A DNA stretch of 64,000 bases, taken from Hyphomicrobiales bacterium. GTDB lineage: Bacteria > Pseudomonadota > Alphaproteobacteria > Rhizobiales > Rhizobiaceae. A program made the translations under genes and the position numbers. The stretch spans positions 124,001-188,000 of the forward strand of contig UCIV01000034.1 in NCBI GenBank assembly GCA_900472575.1, given 5' to 3'. Positions within the stretch are counted from its first letter, which is position 1, and every line of letters begins with the position of its first letter. The notes beneath the pieces were generated by a model. The model had not been told where the DNA came from and ran no database searches. It was given only the letters and a program-made list of their open reading frames with translations. This document shows, piece by piece, positions 42,109 through 51,051 of the stretch.

Positions 42109-42296
42109 TCCTTCGGTGTTACCCAAGTTGGTTTTACAACCAAAAGGCGACGATTAATCACATTCTCCGTTCTCACCCCATCGTGACTTTCTCTTGAAAT
42201 TGTGGATGGTTACTTTCCGCCAGCCCAGAGATTTGTTTTCTTTCCTGCCGATGGCAACCGCTTCTTGCGATTGCCCTGACAAAAGGTTCGTCATCC

Positions 42297-43046
42297 ATGC
42301 CGTTTGCCTTGCGTGCCGTTATCGTCCTTGCGAGCCTGCTCGTTGGCAGTATCGCATCGGCCGGAGAGGTGCGGTCGCCAAAGGGCGTCGTCGAGCTTTT
42401 CACCTCGCAGGGCTGTGCTTCCTGTCCGCCGGCCGACAACACGCTGTCGCAGCTGGTGGCCCAGGGTGATCTCGTGGTGCTTTCCTATCATGTGGACTAC
42501 TGGAACTATCTCGGCTGGACCGACACGCTGTCCTCCAAGGAAAACACCGAGCGGCAATATGGTTACGCCAAGACGATGGGGCGCAGTGGTGTCTACACGC
42601 CGCAGGCGATCATCAACGGCCGCGAGCATGTGAAGGGCACCGATCAGACGGTCATCAATGGCAAGGTCAATGATCTGCAGAAAGCCGGCAAGGGCCTGAC
42701 CGTCCCCGTCGCTGCTACCATGCACGGGGACGAGATCGAGATCGAGATCGGCGAAGGGCAGGGACAGGCCGATGTCGTGGTTGCCTATTTCACCAAGCAC
42801 CAGCAGGTGGACGTGACCAAGGGCGAAAACAGCGGCAAGAACATGGAATACTGGCATGCCGTTTACGACGTGCAGTCGGTCGGTATGTGGAACGGCCAGA
42901 AGATGACGCTGAAACTGCCCGGCAAGGCGCTTGGCAAGACCAAAAAGGACGGCTGCGCCATCCTCCTGCAGACATCTGGTTCAGGAGGCGAGCCTGCCTC
43001 GATCATCGGTGCGACGGTCTTGATGGCAGGCCGCAAAAAAGACTGA
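42297..43046 (+). CDS. DUF1223 thioredoxin-like periplasmic protein
   Basis: A 249-residue protein with a signal peptide (about 1-22, ending ASAGE) followed by the DUF1223 fold. GVVELFTSQGCASCPPADNTL contains a CXXC (Cys-Ala-Ser-Cys) in thioredoxin-like context, then VLSYHVDYWNYLGWTD and YTPQAIINGREHV. Members are secreted, probably redox-active proteins of unknown target; placement near aconitase and the cytochrome c maturation genes is suggestive only. No ribosome binding site stands out before the ATG. Confidence 0.9.
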   Translation: MPFALRAVIVLASLLVGSIASAGEVRSPKGVVELFTSQGCASCPPADNTLSQLVAQGDLVVLSYHVDYWNYLGWTDTLSSKENTERQYGYAKTMGRSGVYTPQAIINGREHVKGTDQTVINGKVNDLQKAGKGLTVPVAATMHGDEIEIEIGEGQGQADVVVAYFTKHQQVDVTKGENSGKNMEYWHAVYDVQSVGMWNGQKMTLKLPGKALGKTKKDGCAILLQTSGSGGEPASIIGATVLMAGRKKD

Positions 43047-43409
43047 CCGGATATTTTCCGAAGACGTTTCTGCCTTTTTTCAAAACAGGAAATCGTGCCC
43101 GGTCTTTGCCTGGGGCGAAACCGGCGGCCGTTTTTTTCGATGAGCTTGGAAAGTTGTTGGATGGCCCGGCCCGGAAACATTGGGGGGCTGGGGGTAAGGG
43201 TCAATGCACCTGACCGGGCCAATGGCGCTAAACGCGCCAACCAACAGCCGCAACATGTATGCCGATTTTGGCGCTGTTTTGTCCGAATTTAGGCAGATGA
43301 AAAAATCTGTCCCGGCGGGGGACGCTTGCTGCAGCCTTCTCGATGACTTGCATTTTTGTACGGGTCGGGCACACTGTCATACCAAAGACATGTAACGTTT
43401 GGAGCTTTG
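43047..43409. other. Intergenic region upstream of the DUF2794 gene
   Basis: 363 bp without a supported gene. It holds one compact palindrome (TGGCGC-taaac-GCGCCA, 43223-43239) and several T- and A-runs. The promoter of the DUF2794 gene must lie here. I see no RNA gene or repeat copy. Confidence 0.4.
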
Positions 43410-43799
43410 ATGGCCGATCAGTCTGATTTGCCAGCGGGCGCGCGGCCCCAGGATGCGGCCGTTGTCGTCAGTCTCAGCGAATACAAGCGGAGCCTTGACC
43501 CTGTTCCAGTGACATTTCACCGGCGCGAGCTGGATGCCATTCTCTGGATTTACGGCCGCATGGTCGGTGAAGGCGAGTGGAAGGACTACGCGATCGATCA
43601 TCTGAAGGATCGGGCAGTCTTTTCCATCTTCAAACGATCCGGTGAGATGCCGCTTTTCCGAGTGGAGAAAAATCCCAAGCTTGCCGGCAAACAGGGCGCC
43701 TATTCGGTGATCAGCACTAACGGCATGATTCTCAAACGGGGTCATGAACTGCAGCAGGTGCTGAAGGTTTTCGACAAGGCTTTGAAGCTGATCGATTGA
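43410..43799 (+). CDS. DUF2794 family protein
   Basis: A 129-residue soluble protein with a polar N-terminus and the conserved core VTFHRRELDAILWIYGRMV, then WKDYAIDHLKDRAVFSIFKR and PLFRVEKNPKLAGKQGAYSVI. I recognise this as the alphaproteobacterial DUF2794 family, which has no assigned function. ATG 43410 is preceded by GGAG. It stands alone, with a long upstream region and a convergent acetyltransferase gene downstream. Confidence 0.88.
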   Translation: MADQSDLPAGARPQDAAVVVSLSEYKRSLDPVPVTFHRRELDAILWIYGRMVGEGEWKDYAIDHLKDRAVFSIFKRSGEMPLFRVEKNPKLAGKQGAYSVISTNGMILKRGHELQQVLKVFDKALKLID

Positions 43800-43829
43800 T
43801 GCGCAGCGATGGGTGCTTACGAGTCCGCG

Positions 43830-44387
43830 TTATCCCGCAAACAGCGTTCCGGGATAGGCTGCAAGATCCGGGTCGGTTTTAGTGCCTTCACCAAGCGAGA
43901 CCTGCATCAGGACTGTATCCAGCCATTTCCCATGTTTGAAGCCCGTGCCTTTCAGCGTGCCGGTCATCTCGAAGCCGAGACTTTTGTGGACGGCAACCGA
44001 AGCGGGGCTGGCGCCGCCGATGACGGCTACCATCTGCCGGAAGCCGAGCGCTTCACAGCGGATCAGCAATTCCTTCAGCAGGGCCTTGCCGACGCCTTTG
44101 CCGCGGGCTTCGGGTGCGAGATAGATCGAATCCTCCACTAGCCAGCGATAGGCCGGGCGGGTGCGGAATGCTGAGGCATAGGCATAGCCGAGAAGGCTGC
44201 CGTCTTCCGCTTCCGCTGCGATATAGGGGTACCCTTTTTCGATGATGCCGGACTGGCGGCTGGTCATCTCGATCAGGTCGGGGGCAGTGATTTCGTAACT
44301 TGCAGTGCCGTTCAGCACGCTGTCACGATAGATTTCGGTGATGGCCGGAAGGTCGGCCGCAGTAGCATTGCGAATGGAAAATGTCAT
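43830..44387 (-). CDS. GNAT N-acetyltransferase (phosphinothricin acetyltransferase-like)
   Basis: The 185-residue GNAT enzyme has IRNATAADLPAITEIYRDSV at the start and the acetyl-CoA loop LAPEARGKGVGKALLKELL (RGKGVG, about residues 94-99). MVAVIGGASPASVAVHKSLGFE is the typical Pat/Bar and methionine-sulfoximine acetyltransferase motif. It would acetylate phosphinothricin-like or related amino compounds; the natural substrate is not known. ATG 44387 is preferred over TTG 44399. Confidence 0.9.
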   Translation of the reverse strand: MTFSIRNATAADLPAITEIYRDSVLNGTASYEITAPDLIEMTSRQSGIIEKGYPYIAAEAEDGSLLGYAYASAFRTRPAYRWLVEDSIYLAPEARGKGVGKALLKELLIRCEALGFRQMVAVIGGASPASVAVHKSLGFEMTGTLKGTGFKHGKWLDTVLMQVSLGEGTKTDPDLAAYPGTLFAG

Positions 44388-44460
44388 GGCGGGGAACAAG
44401 CGGGATGTTGGTTTGAAACTGTGTCCAGCCTAGGCTTGCTCAAAAAACCAGGCAACAAAA

Positions 44461-44482
44461 AAGGCGGCTCGAAAGCCGCCTT
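44461..44482 (-). terminator. Terminator of the Bax inhibitor-1 family gene
   Basis: AAGGCGGCT-cgaa-AGCCGCCTT is a perfect 9-bp stem. On the minus strand it is followed by TTTTTTGTTG, a good rho-independent signal 24 bases after the stop. Confidence 0.88.
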
Positions 44483-44505
44483 CTTAGTAACGATCACTCT
44501 TCCGC

Positions 44506-45243
44506 TTATTCGTCGCGGTTGCCCATGAACTGCAGCAGGAAGGTGAAGAGGTTGATGAAGTCGAGGTACAGGGTCAGTGCGCCCATGATGGCCATGCGGC
44601 CCGTCGTGGCGGAGTCGTGACCGTCCCAGTACATTTCCTTGATCTTCTGCGTGTCGTACGCGGTCAGGCCAGCGAAGATCAGCACGCCGATGGCGGAGAT
44701 CGCGAAGCCCATTGCAGACGACTGTAGGAAGATGTTGACGATCGACGCGATGATCAGGCCGAACAGACCCATGATCAGGAACGAGCCGAGGCCGGACAGG
44801 TCCTTCTTCGTCGTGTAGCCGTAAAGCGACAGGGCGCCAAACGATGCTGCGGTGACGAAGAATGTCTGAACGATGCTCTGGCCGGTGAAGACCAGGAAGA
44901 TCGAGGACAGCGAGAGACCCATCAGTGCGGCATAGACCCAGAAGGTCATCTGCGCAGCCGGAACGCTCATCTTGTTGATGCGGAAGCTCAGGAAGAACAC
45001 CATGCCCAGCGGAGCCAGCATGATAACCCACTTGAGCGGACCGCCGTAAAGCGCCTGTGCAACGGCCGGGTTGGAGGCCGCGAATGCATAGGTGCCGTAA
45101 GCAGCAACACCGGTGATCGCAAGTCCGAGTGCCATCAGGTTGTAGACCCGAAGCATGTAGGCGCGCAGGCCTGCATCGATCATCTCACCGGACTGCGCAC
45201 GGGACTGCGCCATTCGGTTCTGGTAGTTGTTGAAGTCAGCCAT
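44506..45243 (-). CDS. Bax inhibitor-1/YccA family membrane protein
   Basis: A 245-residue protein with seven predicted helices after a polar N-terminus (MADFNNYQNRMAQSRAQSGE). Family signatures are RAYMLRVYNLMALGLAITGV and LTAYDTQKIKEMYWDGHDS, the latter with the conserved Asp pair near the end. BI-1 homologues leak calcium or protons in a pH-dependent way and modulate membrane protein quality control. ATG 45243 is preceded by GAGG. Confidence 0.94.
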   Translation of the reverse strand: MADFNNYQNRMAQSRAQSGEMIDAGLRAYMLRVYNLMALGLAITGVAAYGTYAFAASNPAVAQALYGGPLKWVIMLAPLGMVFFLSFRINKMSVPAAQMTFWVYAALMGLSLSSIFLVFTGQSIVQTFFVTAASFGALSLYGYTTKKDLSGLGSFLIMGLFGLIIASIVNIFLQSSAMGFAISAIGVLIFAGLTAYDTQKIKEMYWDGHDSATTGRMAIMGALTLYLDFINLFTFLLQFMGNRDE

Positions 45244-45529
45244 TGTTTCCTCTTTAAGCTCCGGAATTACTACGGTGTCGGGCCCCCTAATATATGACCC
45301 AGGCGCCGCTGCGGAGCTCCAGCAAGCCTGACGTAGAATATGATGCGAGATCGCTTTGCATACAAGGGGTTCGCCGCTGGAAAACATCAACTGCGCGTGT
45401 AATTTAGCAACCTCTGGGATATTATTGCGCGAATTCGACGGATATTTCCGGTATTTTGCAACCCCTGAGTGATCAGGGCGTTTTCACGCTTCTTCGAACC
45501 GCGAAACCGTCCTATCTCTTTGTTTTGGT
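45244..45529. other. Upstream region of the Bax inhibitor-1 family gene
   Basis: 286 bp that must hold the promoter of the leftward BI-1 gene. The left half is GC-rich and the right half more AT-rich. No gene, RNA or operator is recognisable. It is followed by a repeat copy at 45530-45580. Confidence 0.4.
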
Positions 45530-45580
45530 GTAACCCCGGACACAAAGCCGGTTCTCGCTTATGCTGGAATGACCCTAGAG
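45530..45580. repeat. Dispersed repeat (copy 2 of the xthA-upstream type)
   Basis: Matches the second unit of the 13082-13189 element at 38 of 49 positions by hand, including CCGGAC-CAAA-CCGGTTC and TGCTGGAAT. The last bases (CTAGAG) include the stop codon of the ABC permease gene on the minus strand. Confidence 0.75.
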
Positions 45581-48118
45581 TTCCCGCAACACCGGAGCCG
45601 CCTTCTGGCCGAGAATGCGCCAGGTGCCAATAAGGCCGATACCGACCGTCAGAACCAGCGAGATCACAAGCGTGAGTACCGCGACGTCCGGCAGGAAGGA
45701 GGATGGCATGCGCATGATGCGGGCAACCACGAACCAAGCCGACAATCCGCCGGCAAGCAGTGCGAAGACCGCGGTCGCCGTGCCGAGGATCAGGTATTCG
45801 TAACCGAAGGCACGCATCAGCATGCGGCGCGTACCGCCGAGCGTCTTCAGCACGACCGCATCATGGGTGCGGGCTCGGTTGCCGGCGGCGAGCGCACCGG
45901 CCAGGACCAGAACCGACGCGACGAGCGCGACTGCCGCTGCCGCACGGATGGCGGTTGCAAGCTGACCGACCAGCTGATCGACCAGGTCGATCGCATCCTT
46001 GACCCTGACGCTTGTGATCGTCGGATAGGCCGTGGTTACTGTTCTCAGGATTTCGGCTTCCTTCGCTGCCGAAGCGGATGGCTCAGTCAAGGTTGCCAGC
46101 CAGGCGTGGGGTGCGCCGCGGAAGGTGTTGGGCGAAAAGACCATGACGAAATTGATCGAGAGCGATTCCCACTCGACATTGCGAAAACTGGCGATTTTTG
46201 CGGTAATGTTGCGGCCGAGAACATTGACGGTGACGGTGTCGCCGAGCTTCAGGCCAAGTTCGCCCGCCTCTTCCGCAGAGAAGGAGACGAGGGGTTCGCC
46301 GTCATAATCTTCCGGCCACCATTCGCCAGCGGTCAGCGTCGAGCTTTCCGGCTTGTTCTTCGCGTAGGTAATGCCGCGGTCGCCGCGCAGAACCCAGCGG
46401 CCTTCCGGCGGGACATTCATCTGGCTGACGTCCTTGCCATTGAAGGCGAGAATGCGCCCGCGCAGCATCGGAACCTCGAAGACCTTTCCTTCGGGAGCCT
46501 GCGTCTTCAACAGCTGCCGGAAGCCGTCGACTTCGGCGCTCTGGACGTCGACGAAGAAGAAGTTCGGCGCCCCTTGGGTGATGCGCCCGGTCAGCTGATT
46601 GCGCATGTTGCCGTCGATCAGCGCCAGTGTCACGAGCAGCGCGAGACCGAGGCCGAGCGACAATACGACTGATGGCGTCAGTGCGCCGGGGCGGTGAATG
46701 TTTCCGATCGCCAGGCGGAGGGCGGGCGAGTTGACTTGCGGGCTCCGTCGGGCAAGCGCCGCAATGCCGGCGGCGACCACTCGCAGCAGAAGGAAGGATC
46801 CGGCAACCGCGACAAGGAAGACGGAGGCGATGCGCCGGTCGTCGGCCCAGAAGATAGCCAGCGCCGCGAGTGCTGCGAGGGCCGCTCCGGCTGCGAGCAG
46901 ATAGGGCCATGACGGCAGGCGCCTTGCCTCGAAACCCTGTTCACGGAACAGCGCCGTTGCCGGCACTTCCCGCGCGTGGCCGAGTGGCAGGATGGTGAAG
47001 GCGAAGGTGACGAGCAGGCCGAAGGCGGACGCTATCGCCAGAGCGCCGCCATAGATGGTTGCTTGTTCGGGAACGGGCAGCACGCCTTCGAGATAACGGA
47101 AGGCGATGAAGGGCGAGATCGCGCCGATCACGAGGCCGACGACAATTCCGATCGCGGCCAGAAGCATGATCTGGAAAAGATAGATCATCGTCACGACCGA
47201 GGCCGGAGCGCCGAGGCATTTGAATGTGGCGATGGTCGTCCGTTTGGCATCGAGGAAAGCGCGCACCGCATTGGCGATGCCGACGCCGCCTACGATGAGA
47301 GCCGTGAGGCCGACAAGCGTGAGGAATTGCGAGAAACGGTCGATATTTTCGGCAAGCGAAGGCGCGGCGCGATCGCTGGTGCGCATCGACCAGCCGGCAT
47401 CGGGGAAATCACGGTTTGCGCGGGTGACGATTGCGGATCGGGTCGAGGGGTCTTCGAGACGAATCTTGTAGGAATGCTCGACAAGGCTGCCGATGGTGAT
47501 CAGGCCGGATGCGGCGACGGCATCTCCGCTGATCATCAGCCTTGGTGCAAAACCGAAACCGTCGGACAGGGCGTCGGGCTCATTGACGATCGTGCCTTTA
47601 AGCACAAGGCGGGTATTTCCCAGAAGGAGTTCGTCGCCGACCGAAAGGCCCAGCCGCTCCAGAAGCAGCGGCGCGGCGACGGCACCGAAGGTATTTCCCT
47701 GTTGTGCCAGAAGCTGGTCAATCGGCTGCTGCGGATCGGTCTGCATCTGCCCGTAGAGCGGGTAAGCGCCGTCGACTCCCTTGACCTCGACCAGCGCCTG
47801 GCCGGAGCCGTCCGGCATCCGCGCCATCGAGCGCAAGCCGGACGAGACGCTAACTTCACCGAGGCCATCAAGGAAGGCACGTTCCTTTTCGCTGGCTTCG
47901 CGGTTGTTGAGTTCGAAGCGGATGTCGCCGGCGAGCAGTGCCTGGCCCTGATTGGCAATTGCACCGGTGATCGCCGTCGAGACGGAATTGACGGTCGCGA
48001 TCGCTCCGGTTCCAAGTGCGATACAGGCGAGGAAGATGTAGAAGCCGCCGAGACCGCCGCGCATTTCGCGCAGCGCCAGACGGAAGGCGATGGAGATACG
48101 GGCGATCGCCGCACTCAT
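45575..48118 (-). CDS. ABC exporter permease, YbbP/LolE-like (FtsX domains)
   Basis: An 847-residue permease of the MacB/FtsX superfamily. An N-terminal helix is followed by a large periplasmic domain (about 45-245), then helices with an FtsX domain (about 260-400) and extra helices in mid-protein. A second periplasmic domain (about 500-710) leads to a C-terminal FtsX domain (about 715-845). The two-FtsX architecture is that of YbbP. With the YbbA-type ATPase it is thought to extract or export lipophilic substrates. Its ATG overlaps the ATPase stop by four bases, and the divergent SGNH esterase completes the usual TesA-YbbA-YbbP trio. Confidence 0.92.
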   Translation of the reverse strand: MSAAIARISIAFRLALREMRGGLGGFYIFLACIALGTGAIATVNSVSTAITGAIANQGQALLAGDIRFELNNREASEKERAFLDGLGEVSVSSGLRSMARMPDGSGQALVEVKGVDGAYPLYGQMQTDPQQPIDQLLAQQGNTFGAVAAPLLLERLGLSVGDELLLGNTRLVLKGTIVNEPDALSDGFGFAPRLMISGDAVAASGLITIGSLVEHSYKIRLEDPSTRSAIVTRANRDFPDAGWSMRTSDRAAPSLAENIDRFSQFLTLVGLTALIVGGVGIANAVRAFLDAKRTTIATFKCLGAPASVVTMIYLFQIMLLAAIGIVVGLVIGAISPFIAFRYLEGVLPVPEQATIYGGALAIASAFGLLVTFAFTILPLGHAREVPATALFREQGFEARRLPSWPYLLAAGAALAALAALAIFWADDRRIASVFLVAVAGSFLLLRVVAAGIAALARRSPQVNSPALRLAIGNIHRPGALTPSVVLSLGLGLALLVTLALIDGNMRNQLTGRITQGAPNFFFVDVQSAEVDGFRQLLKTQAPEGKVFEVPMLRGRILAFNGKDVSQMNVPPEGRWVLRGDRGITYAKNKPESSTLTAGEWWPEDYDGEPLVSFSAEEAGELGLKLGDTVTVNVLGRNITAKIASFRNVEWESLSINFVMVFSPNTFRGAPHAWLATLTEPSASAAKEAEILRTVTTAYPTITSVRVKDAIDLVDQLVGQLATAIRAAAAVALVASVLVLAGALAAGNRARTHDAVVLKTLGGTRRMLMRAFGYEYLILGTATAVFALLAGGLSAWFVVARIMRMPSSFLPDVAVLTLVISLVLTVGIGLIGTWRILGQKAAPVLREL

Positions 48119-48846
48119 GCCGACACCGCCTGACCGGCGGTGCGGGCGGCGCTATCCTCGACGATTTCGCCGGATCTTACGCGGATCTGGCGCGAGCAGC
48201 GAGCCGCAAGACTGTTGTCGTGGGTGACGAGAAGCAGCGTCATGCCGCGCTCGGCCTGCTTTGAAAACAAAAGATCGGCGATCTGCCTTCCTGTTTCGGT
48301 ATCGAGATTACCGGTCGGCTCGTCGGCGATCAGCAGCGCGGGCGAGGGGGCGAGCGCACGGGCGATCGCCACGCGCTGCTGTTCGCCACCGGAAAGCTGG
48401 CCGGGATAGTGGCTGAGCCTTTCGCCCAGGCCAACCGCCGTCAATTCGCGCCTGGCAATGTCGAAGGCGTCGGAAACGCCGGCGAGCTCCAGCGGCACGG
48501 CGACGTTTTCCAGCGCCGTCATGTTGGCGATCAGATGAAAGGACTGGAAGACGATGCCGATGTTGCGGCCGCGGAATTCTGCCAGCACATCCTCGGAAAA
48601 GCTGTGAAGGGGTTCGCCCTTGATGAAGATTTCGCCGCTGTCCAGCCGTTCGAGACCGGCCAGAACCATCAGCAGGGTCGATTTGCCGGAACCGGACGGG
48701 CCGATGATGCCGACGGCTTCGCCGGCTGCGATCGTCAGGTCGATGCCTTTCAGTACATGGACGGAGGCTGCAGCGCTTCCGAGAGTGAGGTCGGCATTTT
48801 TGAGGTCGATAACGGTTTCAGTCAAAGCGAATAACCCTATATCCAT
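48115..48846 (-). CDS. ABC transporter ATP-binding protein (YbbA/LolD type)
   Basis: A 243-residue ATPase: Walker A GPSGSGKSTLLMVLAGLE (about 48-66), signature LSGGEQQRVAIARALA, Walker B ALLIADEPTGNLD and LLVTHD. The combination QSFHLIANMTALENV and PTGNLD is typical of the MacB/LolD/YbbA group. It pairs with the permease at 45575 (ATGA overlap). The 55-bp gap to the divergent esterase holds both promoters. Confidence 0.94.
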   Translation of the reverse strand: MDIGLFALTETVIDLKNADLTLGSAAASVHVLKGIDLTIAAGEAVGIIGPSGSGKSTLLMVLAGLERLDSGEIFIKGEPLHSFSEDVLAEFRGRNIGIVFQSFHLIANMTALENVAVPLELAGVSDAFDIARRELTAVGLGERLSHYPGQLSGGEQQRVAIARALAPSPALLIADEPTGNLDTETGRQIADLLFSKQAERGMTLLLVTHDNSLAARCSRQIRVRSGEIVEDSAARTAGQAVSA

Positions 48847-48901
48847 GGAGTAGTGCCGGGCTTTTGCTGCAGCGCAGTTGTAGAAATCTAGGAGACGTGA
48901 G

Positions 48902-49552
48902 TTGAGTTTTAAAGCAAGCCTTCTTCACTTCATCGTCATGGTTGCTCTCTTTGCCGGCTCAGGTTCGGCCAAAGCGCAGGAGAAGGCGATCAATCTGGTT
49001 GGTTTCGGCGACAGCCTGATGGCCGGATATCAGCTCGCGCCCTCGGAATCCTACACGGCCCAGCTGGAGGCGGCGCTGAAAGCCAAGGGGCTGAATGTGA
49101 TGATTACCAATGCGGGCGTTTCGGGTGATACGACTTCCGGCGGCCTTTCGCGCATCGACTGGTCGGTTCCGGACGGGACGGGCGGCGTCATTCTCGAACT
49201 CGGCGCCAATGATGCGCTGCGCGGCATTGCGCCCGAACAATCGGAAAAGAACCTCGATGCCATGCTGACGCGGCTGAAGGAACGCGGCATCAAGGTTCTC
49301 CTGGCCGGCATTCTGGCGCCGCCGAATATGGGGGGCGACTATGCGGAAAAGTTCAATCCGATCTACAAAAGGCTCGCCGAAAAACATGCCGTGCCGGTCT
49401 ATCCATTCTTTCTCGACGGGGTCACGACCGTGCCGGGCATGCAGCTCGAAGACGGAATGCATCCGAACGCAAGGGGCGTGGCCGTGATGGTCGAGCGTAC
49501 TCTCCCCATGGTGGAATCATTTTTAGGGGAGATCAGTTCAGCCACAAAATAA
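48902..49552 (+). CDS. Periplasmic SGNH-hydrolase arylesterase (TesA-like)
   Basis: The 216-residue esterase has a signal peptide (about 1-25, ending AKAQ). The SGNH blocks follow: GFGDSLMAGY (Ser nucleophile), NAGVSGDTTSGG, ELGANDALRG and the catalytic DGMHPN near the C-terminus. It hydrolyses thioesters and aryl esters in the periplasm. The TTG start has GGAGA six bases upstream. It is divergent from the YbbA/YbbP-type exporter, a conserved pairing that suggests related lipid or ester turnover. Confidence 0.93.
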   Translation: MSFKASLLHFIVMVALFAGSGSAKAQEKAINLVGFGDSLMAGYQLAPSESYTAQLEAALKAKGLNVMITNAGVSGDTTSGGLSRIDWSVPDGTGGVILELGANDALRGIAPEQSEKNLDAMLTRLKERGIKVLLAGILAPPNMGGDYAEKFNPIYKRLAEKHAVPVYPFFLDGVTTVPGMQLEDGMHPNARGVAVMVERTLPMVESFLGEISSATK

Positions 49553-49621
49553 CAACTTGCACGGAACGAGATTGCGTGTTCCGCTATTGATATCTGCTAG
49601 AGATTCGAGGAGGTTCTGCGT

Positions 49622-50209
49622 ATGCCGAGACTTTTCACCGCCCTCGAAGTCCCGCGCCATGTTGCCTTGAGCCTGTCCCTCCTTCGGGGTGGAATACCGG
49701 GCGCGCGATGGATCGACGTCGAGAATTATCATATCACCCTGCGCTTCATCGGCGATGTCGACAACCGTACCGCCGACGAGATCGTTGATCGGCTGGACCG
49801 GATCGACCGGCCCGAATTCCAGGCGCAACTGACAGGTATCGGCTCTTTCGGATCAAAAAAACCGCATTCGATCTGGGCTGGTGTTTCCATGTCTCCGGAC
49901 ATGCTGGCGTTGCAGGCCGAAATCGAGCGGATCTGCCAGCGGATCGCACTGCCGCCCGATCCGCGCAAGTTCATGCCGCATGTGACACTTGCAAGATTGA
50001 AGCACTGCCGTCTCGACGACGTGGTGCACTACCTCTCGGGCCGGGGCAATTTTCATACCGCGCCGTTCAAGGTCTCGCGTTTCGTGCTCCTGTCTTCAAA
50101 GGAGTCAGTCGGCGGAGGTCCATATGTGACCGAAGAGATCTTTTCCTTGAGGGATGACAGTTACGCCTACGAATATAGTGACGCGGAAACGGCGAAGAGC
50201 TATTTCTAA
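49622..50209 (+). CDS. thpR: RNA 2',3'-cyclic phosphodiesterase ThpR
   Basis: A 195-residue 2H phosphoesterase with both catalytic His motifs: YHITLRFIGD (HXTL, about 36-45) and PHVTLARLKH (about 119-128). It opens 2',3'-cyclic phosphates at RNA ends. The start MPRLFTALEVPRHV follows GAGGAGG. The phhB gene follows 30 bp later in the same direction. Confidence 0.94.
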   Translation: MPRLFTALEVPRHVALSLSLLRGGIPGARWIDVENYHITLRFIGDVDNRTADEIVDRLDRIDRPEFQAQLTGIGSFGSKKPHSIWAGVSMSPDMLALQAEIERICQRIALPPDPRKFMPHVTLARLKHCRLDDVVHYLSGRGNFHTAPFKVSRFVLLSSKESVGGGPYVTEEIFSLRDDSYAYEYSDAETAKSYF

Positions 50210-50239
50210 GAGAGCTGTTTCTGGAAGGGCGTTGCGCCC

Positions 50240-50542
50240 ATGAGTTACGAATTGCTGGAACCGGACGAGGTCAGCCGGGAGTTGGTCAAGCTCGAAGGCT
50301 GGGAGCTTTCGGCGGATGGTCTTGCTATTCGCAAATGCTTCAAATTCCGATCTTTTGCCGAGGCATTCGGTTTCATGACAGAATGCGCGTTGGCTGCGGA
50401 AAAGCTCGATCATCATCCCGACTGGAGCAACAGTTATTCCCGCGTGGATGTCAAATTGACGACGCATGCGAGGAAGCAGTTGACCGACCGTGATTTCCGC
50501 CTCGCCGCAATGATGGACCAGGCCTGGGGGCGGCGCCTTTGA
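50240..50542 (+). CDS. phhB: 4a-hydroxytetrahydrobiopterin dehydratase
   Basis: A 100-residue pterin-4a-carbinolamine dehydratase with the signature AEKLDHHPDWSNSYSRVDVKLTTH containing the active-site His residues (about 57-73). It recycles the pterin cofactor of aromatic hydroxylases. No phenylalanine hydroxylase is nearby, so it may have another pterin role or serve a distant enzyme. ATG 50240 is preceded by GGAAGGGCG. Confidence 0.94.
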   Translation: MSYELLEPDEVSRELVKLEGWELSADGLAIRKCFKFRSFAEAFGFMTECALAAEKLDHHPDWSNSYSRVDVKLTTHARKQLTDRDFRLAAMMDQAWGRRL

Positions 50543-50639
50543 AAGGCCGCTGCCTTTGAGATACTGGCGCCTTTGAAAGACCATTGTCGCTCTCCATATA
50601 GAAAACGTGAAATCGATGAAGGTCTCCAACGGAGCGCTC

Positions 50640-51032
50640 ATGGACGACGTAAAGATCGGTGAAATTCTCCTGCCCGGCGACGATGACACCCAGGATCGTC
50701 GCGAAAAGCAGGTGCGTGCAAAATTCTGGCCGACGCTGAAGCGGGCGGTGAAGTTCGTGCCGTTCAGCCGGGATTTGGTGGCTGCCTATTACTGCGCTGT
50801 CGATCCTAAGACACCGACCAGAGTGCGTGGTGTGCTTCTGGCGGCACTCGCCTATTTCGTGCTGCCCTTCGATCTGGTGCCGGATATGTTCGTCATGGTC
50901 GGCTTTACCGATGACGTCGCGGTACTGGCGGCGGCGCTGAGATTGATACAGGGCCATATCGCCGATCGCCATTATGACGCGGCGGATCAGGTTCTCGCCG
51001 ACGATCCCGATATCGCAAAAGCTCGGGCATGA
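50640..51032 (+). CDS. YkvA family protein (DUF1232)
   Basis: About 130 residues from ATG 50640 (GGAG six bases upstream; GTG 50607 or ATG 50616 would lengthen it). The conserved block RGVLLAALAYFVLPFDLVPDMFVMVGFTDDVAVLAAALRLI spans about 65-105, with a hydrophobic hairpin typical of DUF1232. The role is unknown; these proteins are small membrane-associated factors. Convergent with the sigma factor gene downstream. Confidence 0.88.
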   Translation: MDDVKIGEILLPGDDDTQDRREKQVRAKFWPTLKRAVKFVPFSRDLVAAYYCAVDPKTPTRVRGVLLAALAYFVLPFDLVPDMFVMVGFTDDVAVLAAALRLIQGHIADRHYDAADQVLADDPDIAKARA

Positions 51033-51051
51033 TCTGGGGCCAGATGCAGTC

